Made by a program: the position numbers and the translations under genes
NCBI GenBank assembly: GCA_022827185.1
Contig: JAJDTM010000037.1
Span: 1-63,690, forward strand
From: Candidatus Poribacteria bacterium
GTDB taxonomy: Bacteria; Poribacteria; WGA-4E; WGA-3G
Direction: 5' to 3'
Length of the DNA: 63,690 bases
The notes under the pieces: model-generated
The model's database searches: none
What the model was told of the DNA's origin: nothing
Seen by the model: only the letters and a program-made list of their open reading frames with translations
In this document: piece after piece, positions 7,474-16,517 of the stretch
Position numbering within the stretch: the first letter of the stretch is position 1
Layout: each line of letters starts with the position of its first letter

Positions 7474-7499
7474 CGGTTCGGTTAGGAAACCGCACCTAC
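7474..7499. repeat. REP-like palindrome with CTAC (GTAG) flank
   Basis: An imperfect palindrome GGTTCGGTTAGGAAACCGCACC is followed at once by CTAC (7496-7499), that is GTAG on the other strand. Palindrome plus 5' GTAG is the layout of REP sequences handled by REP-associated Y1 transposases. Relatives are at 18843, 28214, 45837, 50770, 54870, 55321, 55347, 55394 and 61822. Confidence 0.65.
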
Positions 7500-7588
7500 C
7501 GGGTCTGGGTCTGAGGCGGTTGTTATTTTTAAATTGACGCTTATGGTGTTAGTAGACGTGGTGCCTATTCCTACCGCCCTCCTGACTA

Positions 7589-8449
7589 CTATTCGTGCAG
7601 CATTTGCTCAAAGGCTTCAATATTTTGCACCCTCGCAGCGGCGACTAGCAATTGCTTAAGTTTTTGCAAATCGTTTATACTGCGAAGTTCAGGTGTTAAG
7701 GCATTCACTGCCTCTGCCTGGAATTGATCTTCCAGCAAAGCCAGGGTGTTTTCGATGGTAGTCTCTCTGGCGGCTCTTTCCATTTGGCGTTGGTAAAACT
7801 TAGATTCTCGCATAAGTTCCTCCGGTATAAGTCGTTCGTACAACTCGGAGTTATGGACTATACAGCCGAAGAGAGAAGTAGCGTACAGTAAATCCGCTTG
7901 TGTTTCCTGATCGACAGTTACAGCCATTGTTATGTCAACACATTCTTGAACCCAACGTTCAAGGTCCATCCTTGCAGGCGGTTGCATCAACGGTGTAAAC
8001 GGAAGCAGACCGGGTGCTTGCCTTTCTAAAACCGATTGCCCCTCTATCTCAATGAGCCGAATCACTTTATAGCGATTGGTGTGTTCGTAATCACCCCAAC
8101 TATAGGTGTACCCGCCTGGGTCGTTCCTGCCCGCGTTCGGGTGAAAGTAGATGACATTTGAGTAGACTGGCATCTGGTGTTCACCGACGAGGTATCCCTG
8201 ATATTGTGCGTTTCTTGCCCACATCGGTTTGTCTGTACTATCGCGAAGTTGCAACTCAACATGGAGAATGGCTTTATGACCGTTGATGTGGATCTGCTTT
8301 ATGATGTCAGTTTCCCGCTCGATAATCTGCTGCTCGGTGCCCAGGTCTGCCAGCACTTCAACATCGTCTGTGTCCAGTACGAATCGCGAAAGGTCTTCGG
8401 CGTGGTCTGCCCACAATTTTTTTCCTATATTGTCGTAGTCTTGTGCCAT
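7589..8449 (-). CDS. Rpn-type PD-(D/E)XK nuclease (recombination-promoting/transposase-like family)
   Basis: 287 residues from the ATG at 8449; the frame extends to 8497, but MAQDYDNIGKKLWADH is the usual family start. The core is ...ETDIIKQIHINGHKAILHVELQL (about 45-67), with the Asp and the E-x-Q of a degenerate PD-(D/E)XK site. It is followed by YSNVIYFHPN, as in Rpn/YhgA-like proteins common in cyanobacteria and related genomes. The C-terminal part is helical and charged, with an apparent multimerisation region. These genes usually travel with mobile DNA. Copy B of the island repeat begins 10 bases beyond the upstream end of its frame, so it is the outermost gene of the island. Confidence 0.7.
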   Translation of the reverse strand: MAQDYDNIGKKLWADHAEDLSRFVLDTDDVEVLADLGTEQQIIERETDIIKQIHINGHKAILHVELQLRDSTDKPMWARNAQYQGYLVGEHQMPVYSNVIYFHPNAGRNDPGGYTYSWGDYEHTNRYKVIRLIEIEGQSVLERQAPGLLPFTPLMQPPARMDLERWVQECVDITMAVTVDQETQADLLYATSLFGCIVHNSELYERLIPEELMRESKFYQRQMERAARETTIENTLALLEDQFQAEAVNALTPELRSINDLQKLKQLLVAAARVQNIEAFEQMLHE

Positions 8450-8507
8450 GGATATAGTATACTTGAAACAGTGGAAAAGTGTCAAACAAATACGCAATAA
8501 GGGGCGG

Positions 8508-8690
8508 ATTCAGTTTCGGTTTTCTGTTGGTTGTATGGATAAATCGGGATGCCGAAAAGTGGTGTAAAATTTCATAGTTTTCATAGCAAATCGAGAAAGC
8601 TATGAATTTTATAAAGTGCGGTAAACCTAATCCATGACCGGGTTTTTGGCTGTTTTAGTGGCAGGCTCGTTAAAATTTGCTATGAAATTT
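8508..8690. repeat. ~183-bp repeat, copy B (right flank of island)
   Basis: Direct, slightly diverged copy of 2972-3176, beginning with the same ATTCAGTTTCGGTTTTCTG. The 3' inverted arm has lost about 8-20 bases relative to copy A, so the hairpin is imperfect here. The rest of 8498-8860 has no gene. Confidence 0.85.
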
Positions 8691-8806
8691 TATATAGCCG
8701 TCAGCCGTCGGTTTTCATATAGGAGGAGTCTCCCAATTTGAATACATCGCGATCGGTGCGATCACTGAATCGCGACTGCTTCGACTGTGTGTGACGTTAA
8801 TGTGAC

Positions 8807-8836
8807 GTTCTGCACGTCACATGTGACGTGCAGAAC
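8807..8836. repeat. perfect 30-bp palindrome
   Basis: The 30 bases from GTTCTGCACG to CGTGCAGAAC are identical to their reverse complement with no loop. The preceding bases repeat GTGACGTT, part of the same half-site. It stands 24 bases beyond the 3' end of the enolase-superfamily gene. It could be a dimeric protein-binding site or a cruciform/terminator; no U-run follows. Confidence 0.8.
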
Positions 8837-8860
8837 CCATGAGAATCGTATAGGGTGCTA

Positions 8861-9874
8861 TTACCGGATTTGATACTGCTTAACAGCATCCATATCGAGA
8901 CTAATCCCCAATCCGGGTGCATCAGATAGGTGGATCGCGCCGTTAGAGAGATCCATGCTACCGCCAGAGAGATCGTCAACGCGGATGTGTGGGAGTTCGT
9001 CAATCGGCATCGTGCAATTTGGCAGTGTGCAAGCGATATGTGCAGCAAAAGTCGAGGCGACACATGAACCGAACGCGAAGATTTGCACCCAAATCGGCAA
9101 ATCGGCGGCTTCGGCAACGGCAGCACTTTTGCGGATACCGGCGACGTTGCCACCCATATTGACAGCGTCTACTGCGTCAGCACGGATGTTTTCCAATATC
9201 CCTGGGGGGGCACCGAGATGCCGAGCGACTGGAACCTCTACCTCTTCCCGCATCTGGCGGTACCAAGACAAATCCTCAAATCGGATTGGGTCTTCATAGA
9301 CTTCGATGTTATACGGGCGCAACTCCTGTGCGAGTCGAAGCCCTGTCTCTAAATCACCAAATTCGGTGTTTGGGTCAACGCGAATCTCGAAATCGGGTCC
9401 GCAGGCTTTTTCAATTAAACGAGCGGTCTCAACGATATTCGCTTTCCGAGCCTTGAGTTTATGTACCCGAAAGCCCATATCCGCGGCGCGTTCTGCCTCC
9501 GCTGCTGTTGCTTCCGCGGGCATCGGTGGTGACCAGTAAGCAAGCTCAACGCTATCTCTATATTTCTGACCGATTAGTTTATGGGCGGGGATACCCAATG
9601 CCTGTCCTGCTAAGTCATAAAAGGCACACTGGAAGGCGAATGACTCGGAGGCGAGGTCTATATCCCAAAGGTTCTTGCCGACATATTTTTCGGCGATGCT
9701 GTCGGCTTGATCTGTAATGTCACTATTCAGGGAATTGCTCTCTCCGAGCCCAGTCAGCCCTTCATCTGTGTGTACCCAAATCAGGGTTGTCGGATACTCC
9801 ATACCCCGGTGTTCCTGTATCGCCGGGATAAATGGGATGGAGATGGTGCGGTATTCAATGCCTGTGATTTTCAT
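8861..9874 (-). CDS. enolase-superfamily enzyme (mandelate racemase/muconate lactonizing type)
   Basis: 337 residues: an N-terminal capping domain (about 1-110) and a TIM-barrel domain. The second barrel strand carries KLK in VHKLKARK, the general-base lysine motif of the MLE subgroup. Metal ligands are visible in RVDPN (Asp) and YEDP (Glu). At the third ligand position the sequence reads PVARHLG, where an acidic residue is expected, so metal binding may differ. MGGN near the end matches the barrel-closing strand. Substrate cannot be read; acid-sugar dehydration and epimerisation are common in the family. It is divergent from the aldo/keto reductase gene and likely part of the same sugar-use locus. 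Confidence 0.8.
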   Translation of the reverse strand: MKITGIEYRTISIPFIPAIQEHRGMEYPTTLIWVHTDEGLTGLGESNSLNSDITDQADSIAEKYVGKNLWDIDLASESFAFQCAFYDLAGQALGIPAHKLIGQKYRDSVELAYWSPPMPAEATAAEAERAADMGFRVHKLKARKANIVETARLIEKACGPDFEIRVDPNTEFGDLETGLRLAQELRPYNIEVYEDPIRFEDLSWYRQMREEVEVPVARHLGAPPGILENIRADAVDAVNMGGNVAGIRKSAAVAEAADLPIWVQIFAFGSCVASTFAAHIACTLPNCTMPIDELPHIRVDDLSGGSMDLSNGAIHLSDAPGLGISLDMDAVKQYQIR

Positions 9875-9960
9875 CGGTTTCCCTCCAATATCTGGTTTTT
9901 GATAGTTAGAATTTTATGCGATTTTCCTAATTGATGTCAAACATATTAACACATTTCTTC

Positions 9961-9989
9961 TGGATTTTAGATTAGAAGTCTGCTATAAT
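9961..9989 (+). promoter_or_regulatory. candidate sigma-70 promoter for the aldo/keto reductase gene
   Basis: A consensus -10 box TATAAT lies at 9984-9989. The -35 position 17 bases upstream (TGGATT, 9961-9966) is weak. It is in the divergent gap between two genes, ~80 bases before the ATG. Confidence 0.5.
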
Positions 9990-10069
9990 TTCCATATATT
10001 CCACGAAAGACTCAATGAATTCTAAAGGGCAGGATTGTATGCCCGTTTGAGAAAAGGACACTCTTTTTA

Positions 10070-11020
10070 ATGAAACACCTAAAGATTCCGGGAGTCAGCA
10101 AAGACATCTCACATCTGATTCTGGGTAGCATGCTGTTTTCTCCTACGAGGTTTGACTATAGCACTGAAATGCTTGACGCATTTTTTGAAGCAGGTGGGAA
10201 TGCGCTTGACACCGCACACGGCTATGGTGGTGGTGATAGTGAGATGCTCATCGGACTCTGGCTGCGGCAACGTGGGAACCGAGAGGATGTTTTTCTTATT
10301 GATAAAGGTGGACACCCACAAGGCAGAGTGCCACGCCCGCGTCTCTCTCCTGAAGAACTCAAAGCCGATCTCGATGAGAGTCTTGCACGGCTCCGCATTG
10401 GCTATATTGACCTTTACATGCTCCATCGCGATGATCCGGTGATACCCGTTAGCACGATTATCGATTATCTGAACACGGAAATAGGTGCAGGACGTATCCG
10501 AGCGATTGCTGCCTCCAACTGGCAACCTGAGCGTATTATTGAAGCTAACGCTTATGCGGATGAAAATGGATTGGCGGGTTTCATCTCTTGTAGCAACAAT
10601 ATTAGTCTCGCTGTGCCGATGGAGCCGATGTGGTGGGGTTGCGTCTGTGTAGATGATGCCGCACGTGCATGGCATCATGAGAGCCAATTTCCGTTGATGC
10701 CGTGGTCTTCGCAAGCACGCGGCTTCTTTAGCGGTGCGTTCACACCGGAGAATCGCGATAATGGAGATATGGTGCGCGTCTATTACAATGACGAAAACTT
10801 TGAAAGACTTGCACGCGCAAAGAAATTAGGAGAAAAATACGGCTATTCCGCAATTCAGGTCTCCCTTGCCTATTGCTTAAATATTTCGTTTCCTGTTTTT
10901 CCGATTATTGGACCCGCGACTTTAGATGAAATGGAGTCCTCACTCGGCGCGAGGGAACTTGAACTCTCTGATGCTGAAATGAAATGGCTCAACTTAGAAA
11001 CGGATGGCGATCCTCTATGA
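10070..11020 (+). CDS. aldo/keto reductase
   Basis: 316 residues with the AKR tetrad in order: Asp and Tyr in LDTAHGYGGGDSE (about 45-57), Lys in LIDKGGH, and His in YMLHRDD. The C-terminal VFPIIGPATLDEMESSL is the NADP-binding segment typical of the superfamily. It reduces an aldehyde or ketone, or oxidises a sugar, with NAD(P). In Poribacteria-like genomes such genes sit with sugar-catabolic clusters, which fits the divergent enolase-superfamily gene. Its stop codon overlaps by one base frame the ATG of the next gene's signal peptide, so the two are translationally coupled. Confidence 0.85.
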   Translation: MKHLKIPGVSKDISHLILGSMLFSPTRFDYSTEMLDAFFEAGGNALDTAHGYGGGDSEMLIGLWLRQRGNREDVFLIDKGGHPQGRVPRPRLSPEELKADLDESLARLRIGYIDLYMLHRDDPVIPVSTIIDYLNTEIGAGRIRAIAASNWQPERIIEANAYADENGLAGFISCSNNISLAVPMEPMWWGCVCVDDAARAWHHESQFPLMPWSSQARGFFSGAFTPENRDNGDMVRVYYNDENFERLARAKKLGEKYGYSAIQVSLAYCLNISFPVFPIIGPATLDEMESSLGARELELSDAEMKWLNLETDGDPL

Positions 11021-12096
11021 TGATTCGGATTTTTTATCTCCTACTCTGCCTTCAATTCATTCTTTTCCCCTTCGGCTTTGCCCAAGAGAGCTGAGGTGCC
11101 TGAAGCAATCCCGCGATTCCACGTAGGGGGATCGGTGAAGTCAGTTTGACTTCAGGAGAATTGAAGAAATTTCAGGGCACTTTCAGTATGATGCGATGGT
11201 TTGACGCGCAAGGTGGACACCTTGAAACAAAAGGTGTGTCCTCAGAAGGAAAGGTAGTAGAGGTACCGTTGCATCGACACCATGTTAAACTAAACACATT
11301 TCGCATTGATATTGGGTTGAAATATCAATTCAATTCGCAGTGGATGTTAGAAGCGAATGTGCCATACGAGACCAAAATCCAAGAGGCGACCATTGAAGAA
11401 ATTGATCCGCTCACGGATGCCCAACGAACAGCAATTGAGCGGAATCGGGACAATCATCATCGAGATGAGACCTACATTGGACCCAGGGATTCCGATATTT
11501 TCTTAGGGTATCAGACACAAGGGCTGCTTATAGAGAACGATTTTTTGATGGCGCGTATCGGAACGACAATTCCGTTCGGCAAAACCGAAGAAGATCCGTG
11601 GAAGTTAGGGGATGCTGGACTTGAGCATCTTCATATCCAGTTCGGTACTGGCACCTTTAACCCGATCGCGGATCTGCATTACAGGCTCCCCATCTACAAA
11701 GGGTTAGGCACGAATGCCAGTGTCCGCGGTAAACTTCCGTTCTATGAAAATAGCAAAACCTATCGCGGTTCCAGAGAGGTTACCTATACAGCCGGTCTAA
11801 ATTATCGGTTCAATGACTGGCTTTCGCTTCAGGCAGGCTATCTCGGTTTTTATCAATCCTTCGCGTATTGGGCGGGGGAACAGGACATTAATAGTGGGCT
11901 CCGGTTCAGTATGGTATCGTTTGGAGCCTCGGTTGCAACGCCTTATAACATCCCGTTGTCTTTAGCCGTGATGTTCCCGTTGAGCCAAGAAACGCTTTAT
12001 GACGATAGTGACGCTTTATTGGGTGGTAGGTACGAGGAGAGCGATGCTTTTGAGTTCGGTCCTCTGGTATCGTTAACAGTTCTATATGCGTTTTAA
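11017..12096 (+). pseudogene. outer-membrane beta-barrel protein, signal peptide separated by frameshift
   Basis: The ATG at 11017 starts a clear signal peptide (MMIRIFYLLLCLQ...FGFAQES), which then meets TGA at 11092 and again at 11101 in the same frame. The frame reopens and continues to 12096 as a barrel with many alternating strands and terminal LTVLYAF, an aromatic C-terminus typical of outer-membrane proteins. Between the two, another frame reads AEVPEAIPRFHVGGSVKS, which looks like genuine mature N-terminus. Two compensating one-base shifts (near 11089 and 11145) would restore one protein of ~360 residues. This is either a sequencing error or a recent inactivation. Its position before a periplasmic binding protein suggests a solute-uptake role. 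Confidence 0.6.
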
Positions 12097-12124
12097 GCGC
12101 TGTTTCGCCGAAAAGGTGAGGGTA

Positions 12125-14296
12125 ATGATGAAATTATTGAAACACCACTGCCCGACACAGCAGATCCATTTTAGGGTGTCGCTTTCAAGCAGATGTGCTA
12201 TAGTGCTAATGGGACTCATCTTTTTTTTCAGTTGTGGTATCCCAAACAACCCGTATCCGAAATCTCAACAGAACGAGGAAATCTACTACAACACGTTTGA
12301 TGAAGAACCAAAGCACTTTGACCCGGTAGTGTCTTATAGTTCGGATGAATACAGGTTTATCCAACAGATTTATGAACCGCCGCTACAATATCATTACCTG
12401 AAAAGACCCTACGAATTGATTCCGCTAACAGCAGAGACGGTTCCGCAGCCTCAATATTTTGGCGCGAACGGAAAGGAGCTGCCGCAAGGGGCACCGGCAG
12501 AATCCGTTGCCCGTGCTGTGTACGAGATCCGCATCCGACCCGGTATCATGTTTCAGCCGCATCCGTGTTTCGCGAAAACCGAAGATGGAACATTGCGGTA
12601 TCACAACTTGACCAAAGCCGAGGTGAAGGGTTTTACCGAGATTAAAGATTTCCCGATGACAGGGACGCGTGAGCTGACCGCAGCGGATTATGTCTACCAG
12701 ATCAAACGGATGGCGGATCCTCAACTCTCCTGTCCGATTCTCAGTACATTGCAGGATTATATCGTTGGCATGAAAACGTATTCGGCTGCCCTTGCGAATG
12801 GGCAGACCGAGGCACCTTTTCCGGGTGTAGCGGTTGTGGATCGATACACGTATCGGGTTACCCTAAAAGCGAAGTATCCACAGTTTGTGTATTGGTTGGC
12901 GATGCCGTTCTTTTCACCGATGCCTGAAGAGGCGATCAATTTCTACAATCAACCCGCTATCAAAGACCGAAATATTACGATTGATAGGTTTCCTGTCGGA
13001 ACGGGTGCCTATCGGATAGACACCCTCATTGCCCATAAAGAGATAGTGCTCGTGAAAAATGAGAACTTTCGGGTGGAACGCTATCCATCAAGCGGTGAAC
13101 CCGGGGATAGAGAAGCCGGACTTTTGGACGACGCGTGGGAAACCATTCCGTTTATCCCAAAGGTTATCTATAAGTTAGAAAAAGAATATATTCCGCGCTG
13201 GAATAAGTTCTTACAAGGCTATTACGATAGTTCGAGCATCTCTTCAGATACGTTTGACAGTGCGGTTGTCTTCAACGATACAGGCGACCCGACGGCAAGT
13301 GAGGCATTAAAAGCGAAGGATATAGTCCTACGCACCAGTGTTCAACCCACAACTTATTATCTTGCTTTCAATATGTTAGACGATACTGTCGGTGGATACA
13401 CCACAGAGAAACAGAAACTTCGCCAAGCCATCTCAATCGCCTTGGATTACGAGGAGTTTACTGAAATTTTTCTCAACGGACGCGGCGTTGTGTCCCATAG
13501 TCCGCTGCCACCTGGTATCTTCGGTTATGAGTCGGGCGAGCGTGGTATTAACCCTTACATGTATGATTGGGATGTAGACGCTGATCGTCCGGTTCGCAAA
13601 TCCATTGAAGAAGCGCGTCAGCTGCTCGCGGCGGCGGGTTATCCGGGTGGGCAGGACAGCAAAGGGAATCCGCTAATTATCTCTTTTGATAACACATGGA
13701 ATTCGGCAGGTGCGACGGCGCGTCTAACATGGATGCGGAAGAAATTAGAACAACTCGGTATCACGATGGAGAGCCGTACCACCGATTACAACCGTTTTCG
13801 GGACAAGGTGAAAGACGGGAACTTCCAATTCATCTTTTGGGGGTGGCATGCGGACTATCCTGATGCCGAAAATTTCTTGTTCCTTCTTTATGGTCCGAAC
13901 GGTAAAGCGCGGTACGATGGTGCGAATTCTGCTAACTACGATAACCCAACGTACAACCAACTTTTTGAAGAGATGAAGAATATGGAGAATTCTCCAGAAC
14001 GGTTGTCACGTATTCGTGAGATGAATCGCTTAATACAGCGTGATGCGCCGTGGGTTTTTACCTTTCACCCCGTCAGTTTCGGTTTGTCGCATCAATGGGT
14101 AAAAAACAGTAAGCCAAATTCGTTGGGCGGTGGGACACTCAAATATCTGCGGGTTGATGCCAACAGGCGGGCGGAAAATCGTCAAGCGTGGAACCGCCCT
14201 GTCGTTTGGCCTCTATGGCTGTGCCTCGGTGTATTTATTTTAGGCACGATCCCGGCTGTCATCACAATTTGGAAACGGGAACGCAGGACACAATAG
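12125..14296 (+). CDS. oligopeptide-type ABC transporter substrate-binding lipoprotein
   Basis: A family-5 extracellular solute-binding protein of 723 residues from the ATG at 12125; the frame runs back to 12086. The signal segment ends in IFFFSCG, a lipobox with Cys as anchor. Typical family segments are YIGD-equivalent NTFDEEPKHFDPV near the start, FPVGTGAYRI, and LRQAISIALDYEEF. Unusually, the C-terminus carries a transmembrane helix (WPLWLCLGVFILGTIPAVI) followed by basic residues. The protein would thus be held at both ends, or anchored in the inner membrane only. A matching permease follows 220 bases downstream; no ATPase gene is in view. Confidence 0.82.
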   Translation: MMKLLKHHCPTQQIHFRVSLSSRCAIVLMGLIFFFSCGIPNNPYPKSQQNEEIYYNTFDEEPKHFDPVVSYSSDEYRFIQQIYEPPLQYHYLKRPYELIPLTAETVPQPQYFGANGKELPQGAPAESVARAVYEIRIRPGIMFQPHPCFAKTEDGTLRYHNLTKAEVKGFTEIKDFPMTGTRELTAADYVYQIKRMADPQLSCPILSTLQDYIVGMKTYSAALANGQTEAPFPGVAVVDRYTYRVTLKAKYPQFVYWLAMPFFSPMPEEAINFYNQPAIKDRNITIDRFPVGTGAYRIDTLIAHKEIVLVKNENFRVERYPSSGEPGDREAGLLDDAWETIPFIPKVIYKLEKEYIPRWNKFLQGYYDSSSISSDTFDSAVVFNDTGDPTASEALKAKDIVLRTSVQPTTYYLAFNMLDDTVGGYTTEKQKLRQAISIALDYEEFTEIFLNGRGVVSHSPLPPGIFGYESGERGINPYMYDWDVDADRPVRKSIEEARQLLAAAGYPGGQDSKGNPLIISFDNTWNSAGATARLTWMRKKLEQLGITMESRTTDYNRFRDKVKDGNFQFIFWGWHADYPDAENFLFLLYGPNGKARYDGANSANYDNPTYNQLFEEMKNMENSPERLSRIREMNRLIQRDAPWVFTFHPVSFGLSHQWVKNSKPNSLGGGTLKYLRVDANRRAENRQAWNRPVVWPLWLCLGVFILGTIPAVITIWKRERRTQ

Positions 14297-14347
14297 ATTT
14301 CATTAGAAATAGAGTTAGAATTTACGAAAAGAGCAGCAATTTCGGTA

Positions 14348-14478
14348 TTTTAACCCCCTAAAGAATCAACGGTATGAATGCCGCATGGCATTCCCCGCCC
14401 CTTATCAGGGGGACTTTAAGAGGACTCAAATGTTTTTAACCCCCTAAATCCCCCTTATCAGGGGGACTTTAAGAGGGG
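14348..14478. repeat. two copies of a CCCCCTAAA...CAGGGGGACTTTAAGAGG repeat, one interrupted
   Basis: TTTTAACCCCCTAAA and CCCCTTATCAGGGGGACTTTAAGAGG occur together at 14433-14478 and again, split by ~35 bases, at 14348-14423. The splitting segment contains a perfect GAATGCC-GCAT-GGCATTC palindrome, so a small palindrome appears to have inserted into the first copy. Both copies can fold through CCCCC/GGGGG. Confidence 0.7.
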
Positions 14479-14518
14479 ATGCGGCTAACAGAGACGACGT
14501 GAGGTGCGTTGGTAAAAA

Positions 14519-15499
14519 GTGATTACCTATATTGTCCGACGAATTCTTTATGCCATCCCTATCTTAATAGGCGTGAATCTCCTCGTCTTTTTTCTCTTTT
14601 TTGTTGTCAACTCACCTGACCAGATGGCGCGAAAGATACTTGGTGAGAAGAATATTACGCAGCAAGATGTCGACAATTGGAAAAAACAGAACGGTTATCA
14701 TCTGCCGCTCTGGTTTAATACAGAGGCATCTGGTATCTCCCATTTTACAGAGACGATCTTCTATCAGAAATCGGTCAAACTTTTCGTTTTCGATTTTGGC
14801 ACCTCGGATGCAAACAATATTGACATCACCTCACAGGTTGTGCAGCGCATGTGGCCGAGTCTCGCTATTACGCTGCCAACACTGCTAATTGGGCTGCTGG
14901 TCAACATCACGGTTTCAATGATTGTGGCGTACTACCGAGCAACCTACGTCGATTTTTGGGGGACGATCGTTGCAGTGATCATCATGTCTGTTTCCCAATT
15001 GTTCTATATCATTGGTGGTCAGTGGGTATTCGGAAAAATATTGCGTCTTTTCCCTATTTCTGGATATGATACTGGAACGGATATGCTGAAGTTTGTAGTG
15101 CTGCCGGTAGTCATCGGTATCATTGCCGGTATCGGTGGCGGTATCCGTTTTTACCGAACGATATTCCTTGAAGAGGTAAATCGTGACTATGTGCGTACGG
15201 CACGTGCGAAAGGTGTGAGCGAAGCCGGGGTCCTCTTTAAACACGCCTTGAAGAATGCTATGATCCCAATTCTAACGAACGTCGTCTTGTCGATTCCGTT
15301 TCTCATTATGGGGGGGTTGGTGATGGAGGCGTTCTTCGCTATTCCGGGGTTGGGGAGTTTTATAATTGAAGCGATTCAAGCACAAGATTTTGCGATTGTG
15401 CGTAGTATGGTTTATCTGGTTTCTGTACTGTATATTATCGGTCTGTTACTCACCGACATTAGTTACACTTTAGTTGATCCGCGTATCCGATTTGAGTAA
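14519..15499 (+). CDS. ABC transporter permease, DppB/OppB type
   Basis: 326 residues starting at GTG 14519 (MITYIVRRILYAIPILIGVNLLVFFL). The N-terminal helix and about five further membrane spans match DppB-type permeases. The EAA loop that contacts the ATPase is DYVRTARAKGVSEAGVLFKHALKNAMIPI (about 224-252). It would form the inner-membrane channel for the preceding lipoprotein's ligand. Only this one permease is present, so the DppC-like partner and ATPases must be encoded elsewhere or the set is incomplete. Confidence 0.85.
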   Translation: MITYIVRRILYAIPILIGVNLLVFFLFFVVNSPDQMARKILGEKNITQQDVDNWKKQNGYHLPLWFNTEASGISHFTETIFYQKSVKLFVFDFGTSDANNIDITSQVVQRMWPSLAITLPTLLIGLLVNITVSMIVAYYRATYVDFWGTIVAVIIMSVSQLFYIIGGQWVFGKILRLFPISGYDTGTDMLKFVVLPVVIGIIAGIGGGIRFYRTIFLEEVNRDYVRTARAKGVSEAGVLFKHALKNAMIPILTNVVLSIPFLIMGGLVMEAFFAIPGLGSFIIEAIQAQDFAIVRSMVYLVSVLYIIGLLLTDISYTLVDPRIRFE

Positions 15500-15510
15500 G
15501 AAAGTGGAAA

Positions 15511-15948
15511 ATGATTTCACAAAATAGAAGTTATCAAATTATACAAGGCGTGATGAGCCTTCTGTTGGGATGTATCAGTATCGCCTTATTGGTAACACTC
15601 CGACATTCAGAGTATCCGAATGTAATCCTTGCTACTTTTCTGGTAGTAGGGGTTACGCTAATCTTTTCCGGCGATTATCTTCTCAACCCCTTCAGACTAC
15701 CGGTCACGCCCTTAAAACAGGAATTAGCGAGCGATATTGGTTTGATCGCTTATGGTGCGCTCTATTTCAGCATTGCTATGTCAAAACTACTCGAGCCGCG
15801 TTGGTTTACTGTCGGGTTGCCAGTCTTTTTAGAACCGATCTGGGTACGGCGCGGGTTAGCAGGTATCGGGATCGTCCTAATTGCTGCAGGCATTTACGGT
15901 ATCTATCATTTATACGCGGGGCAATTATCCGATAACTCGCCAGAATAA
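15511..15948 (+). CDS. small four-helix membrane protein, unknown
   Basis: 145 residues with about four hydrophobic spans: MSLLLGCISIALLV, NVILATFLVVGVTLIF, ASDIGLIAYGALYF and GLAGIGIVLIAAGIYGIY. There is no motif I can assign. It starts 11 bases after the permease stop and is likely co-transcribed. It may be an accessory subunit, but this rests on position only. Confidence 0.6.
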   Translation: MISQNRSYQIIQGVMSLLLGCISIALLVTLRHSEYPNVILATFLVVGVTLIFSGDYLLNPFRLPVTPLKQELASDIGLIAYGALYFSIAMSKLLEPRWFTVGLPVFLEPIWVRRGLAGIGIVLIAAGIYGIYHLYAGQLSDNSPE

Positions 15949-15995
15949 CATGAGCCTGAAAGCGTTTCGGACACAACCGCCCCTTTCAGTCCTCG

Positions 15996-16301
15996 TCACT
16001 TCGCAATAATCACGGCATAGCGTAATGGTGTCTCACCGACGTTGCGTATCCCGTGCAAAACTTGGCAATCGACATGAACGGCTTCGTTGTCGCTGACACG
16101 GTGTGTCTGTTCGCCAAATAGCACTTCGCCTTCGCCTGAAAACACGTAGAAAATTTCTTGTCCGTCGTGTGTATGCGGTGGATGTGCGCGTTGTCCAGGT
16201 CCGACTTCTGAGATATGGAGATGGAGCTGATCCCTATCCGATCCTGTTTCAAAGATAAAGCGGTGGATGCCTTTGATGTCACTTCTGATTTCTTTTTCCA
16301 T
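15996..16301 (-). CDS. cupin-domain protein
   Basis: 101 residues forming a single small cupin barrel. Motif 1 is HPPHTHDGQEIFYVFSGEGEV, with His and Glu metal ligands. Motif 2 is HVDCQVLHGIRNVG. Stand-alone cupins of this size bind metal or small ligands; no reaction can be assigned. It converges on the membrane-protein gene and is alone on this strand here. Confidence 0.75.
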   Translation of the reverse strand: MEKEIRSDIKGIHRFIFETGSDRDQLHLHISEVGPGQRAHPPHTHDGQEIFYVFSGEGEVLFGEQTHRVSDNEAVHVDCQVLHGIRNVGETPLRYAVIIAK

Positions 16302-16517
16302 GAGAGTTTCTCCCTTTGATATTGCTTGCGAAACAGTATTGCGCTAAAAATTTGGGAGTTAATGTAGCATGTTCACCAAGAATTGTCAATTTGCAAATCA
16401 AATCACAAGGGTATGTAAACATTTTGTCAAAAGTTGGAATTAAAATGGTTACAGGAATAGTTATCGGTAAGGTAAGATTCATCTGATGGTTCAATTTCAA
16501 ATGCAAAACGGGGTTTC

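Noticed and set aside
11092..11103. Two in-frame UGA codons in the barrel gene as selenocysteine
   Set aside because: No SECIS-like stem follows at the needed distance, two Sec residues three codons apart after a signal peptide are implausible, and another frame gives sensible coding between them.
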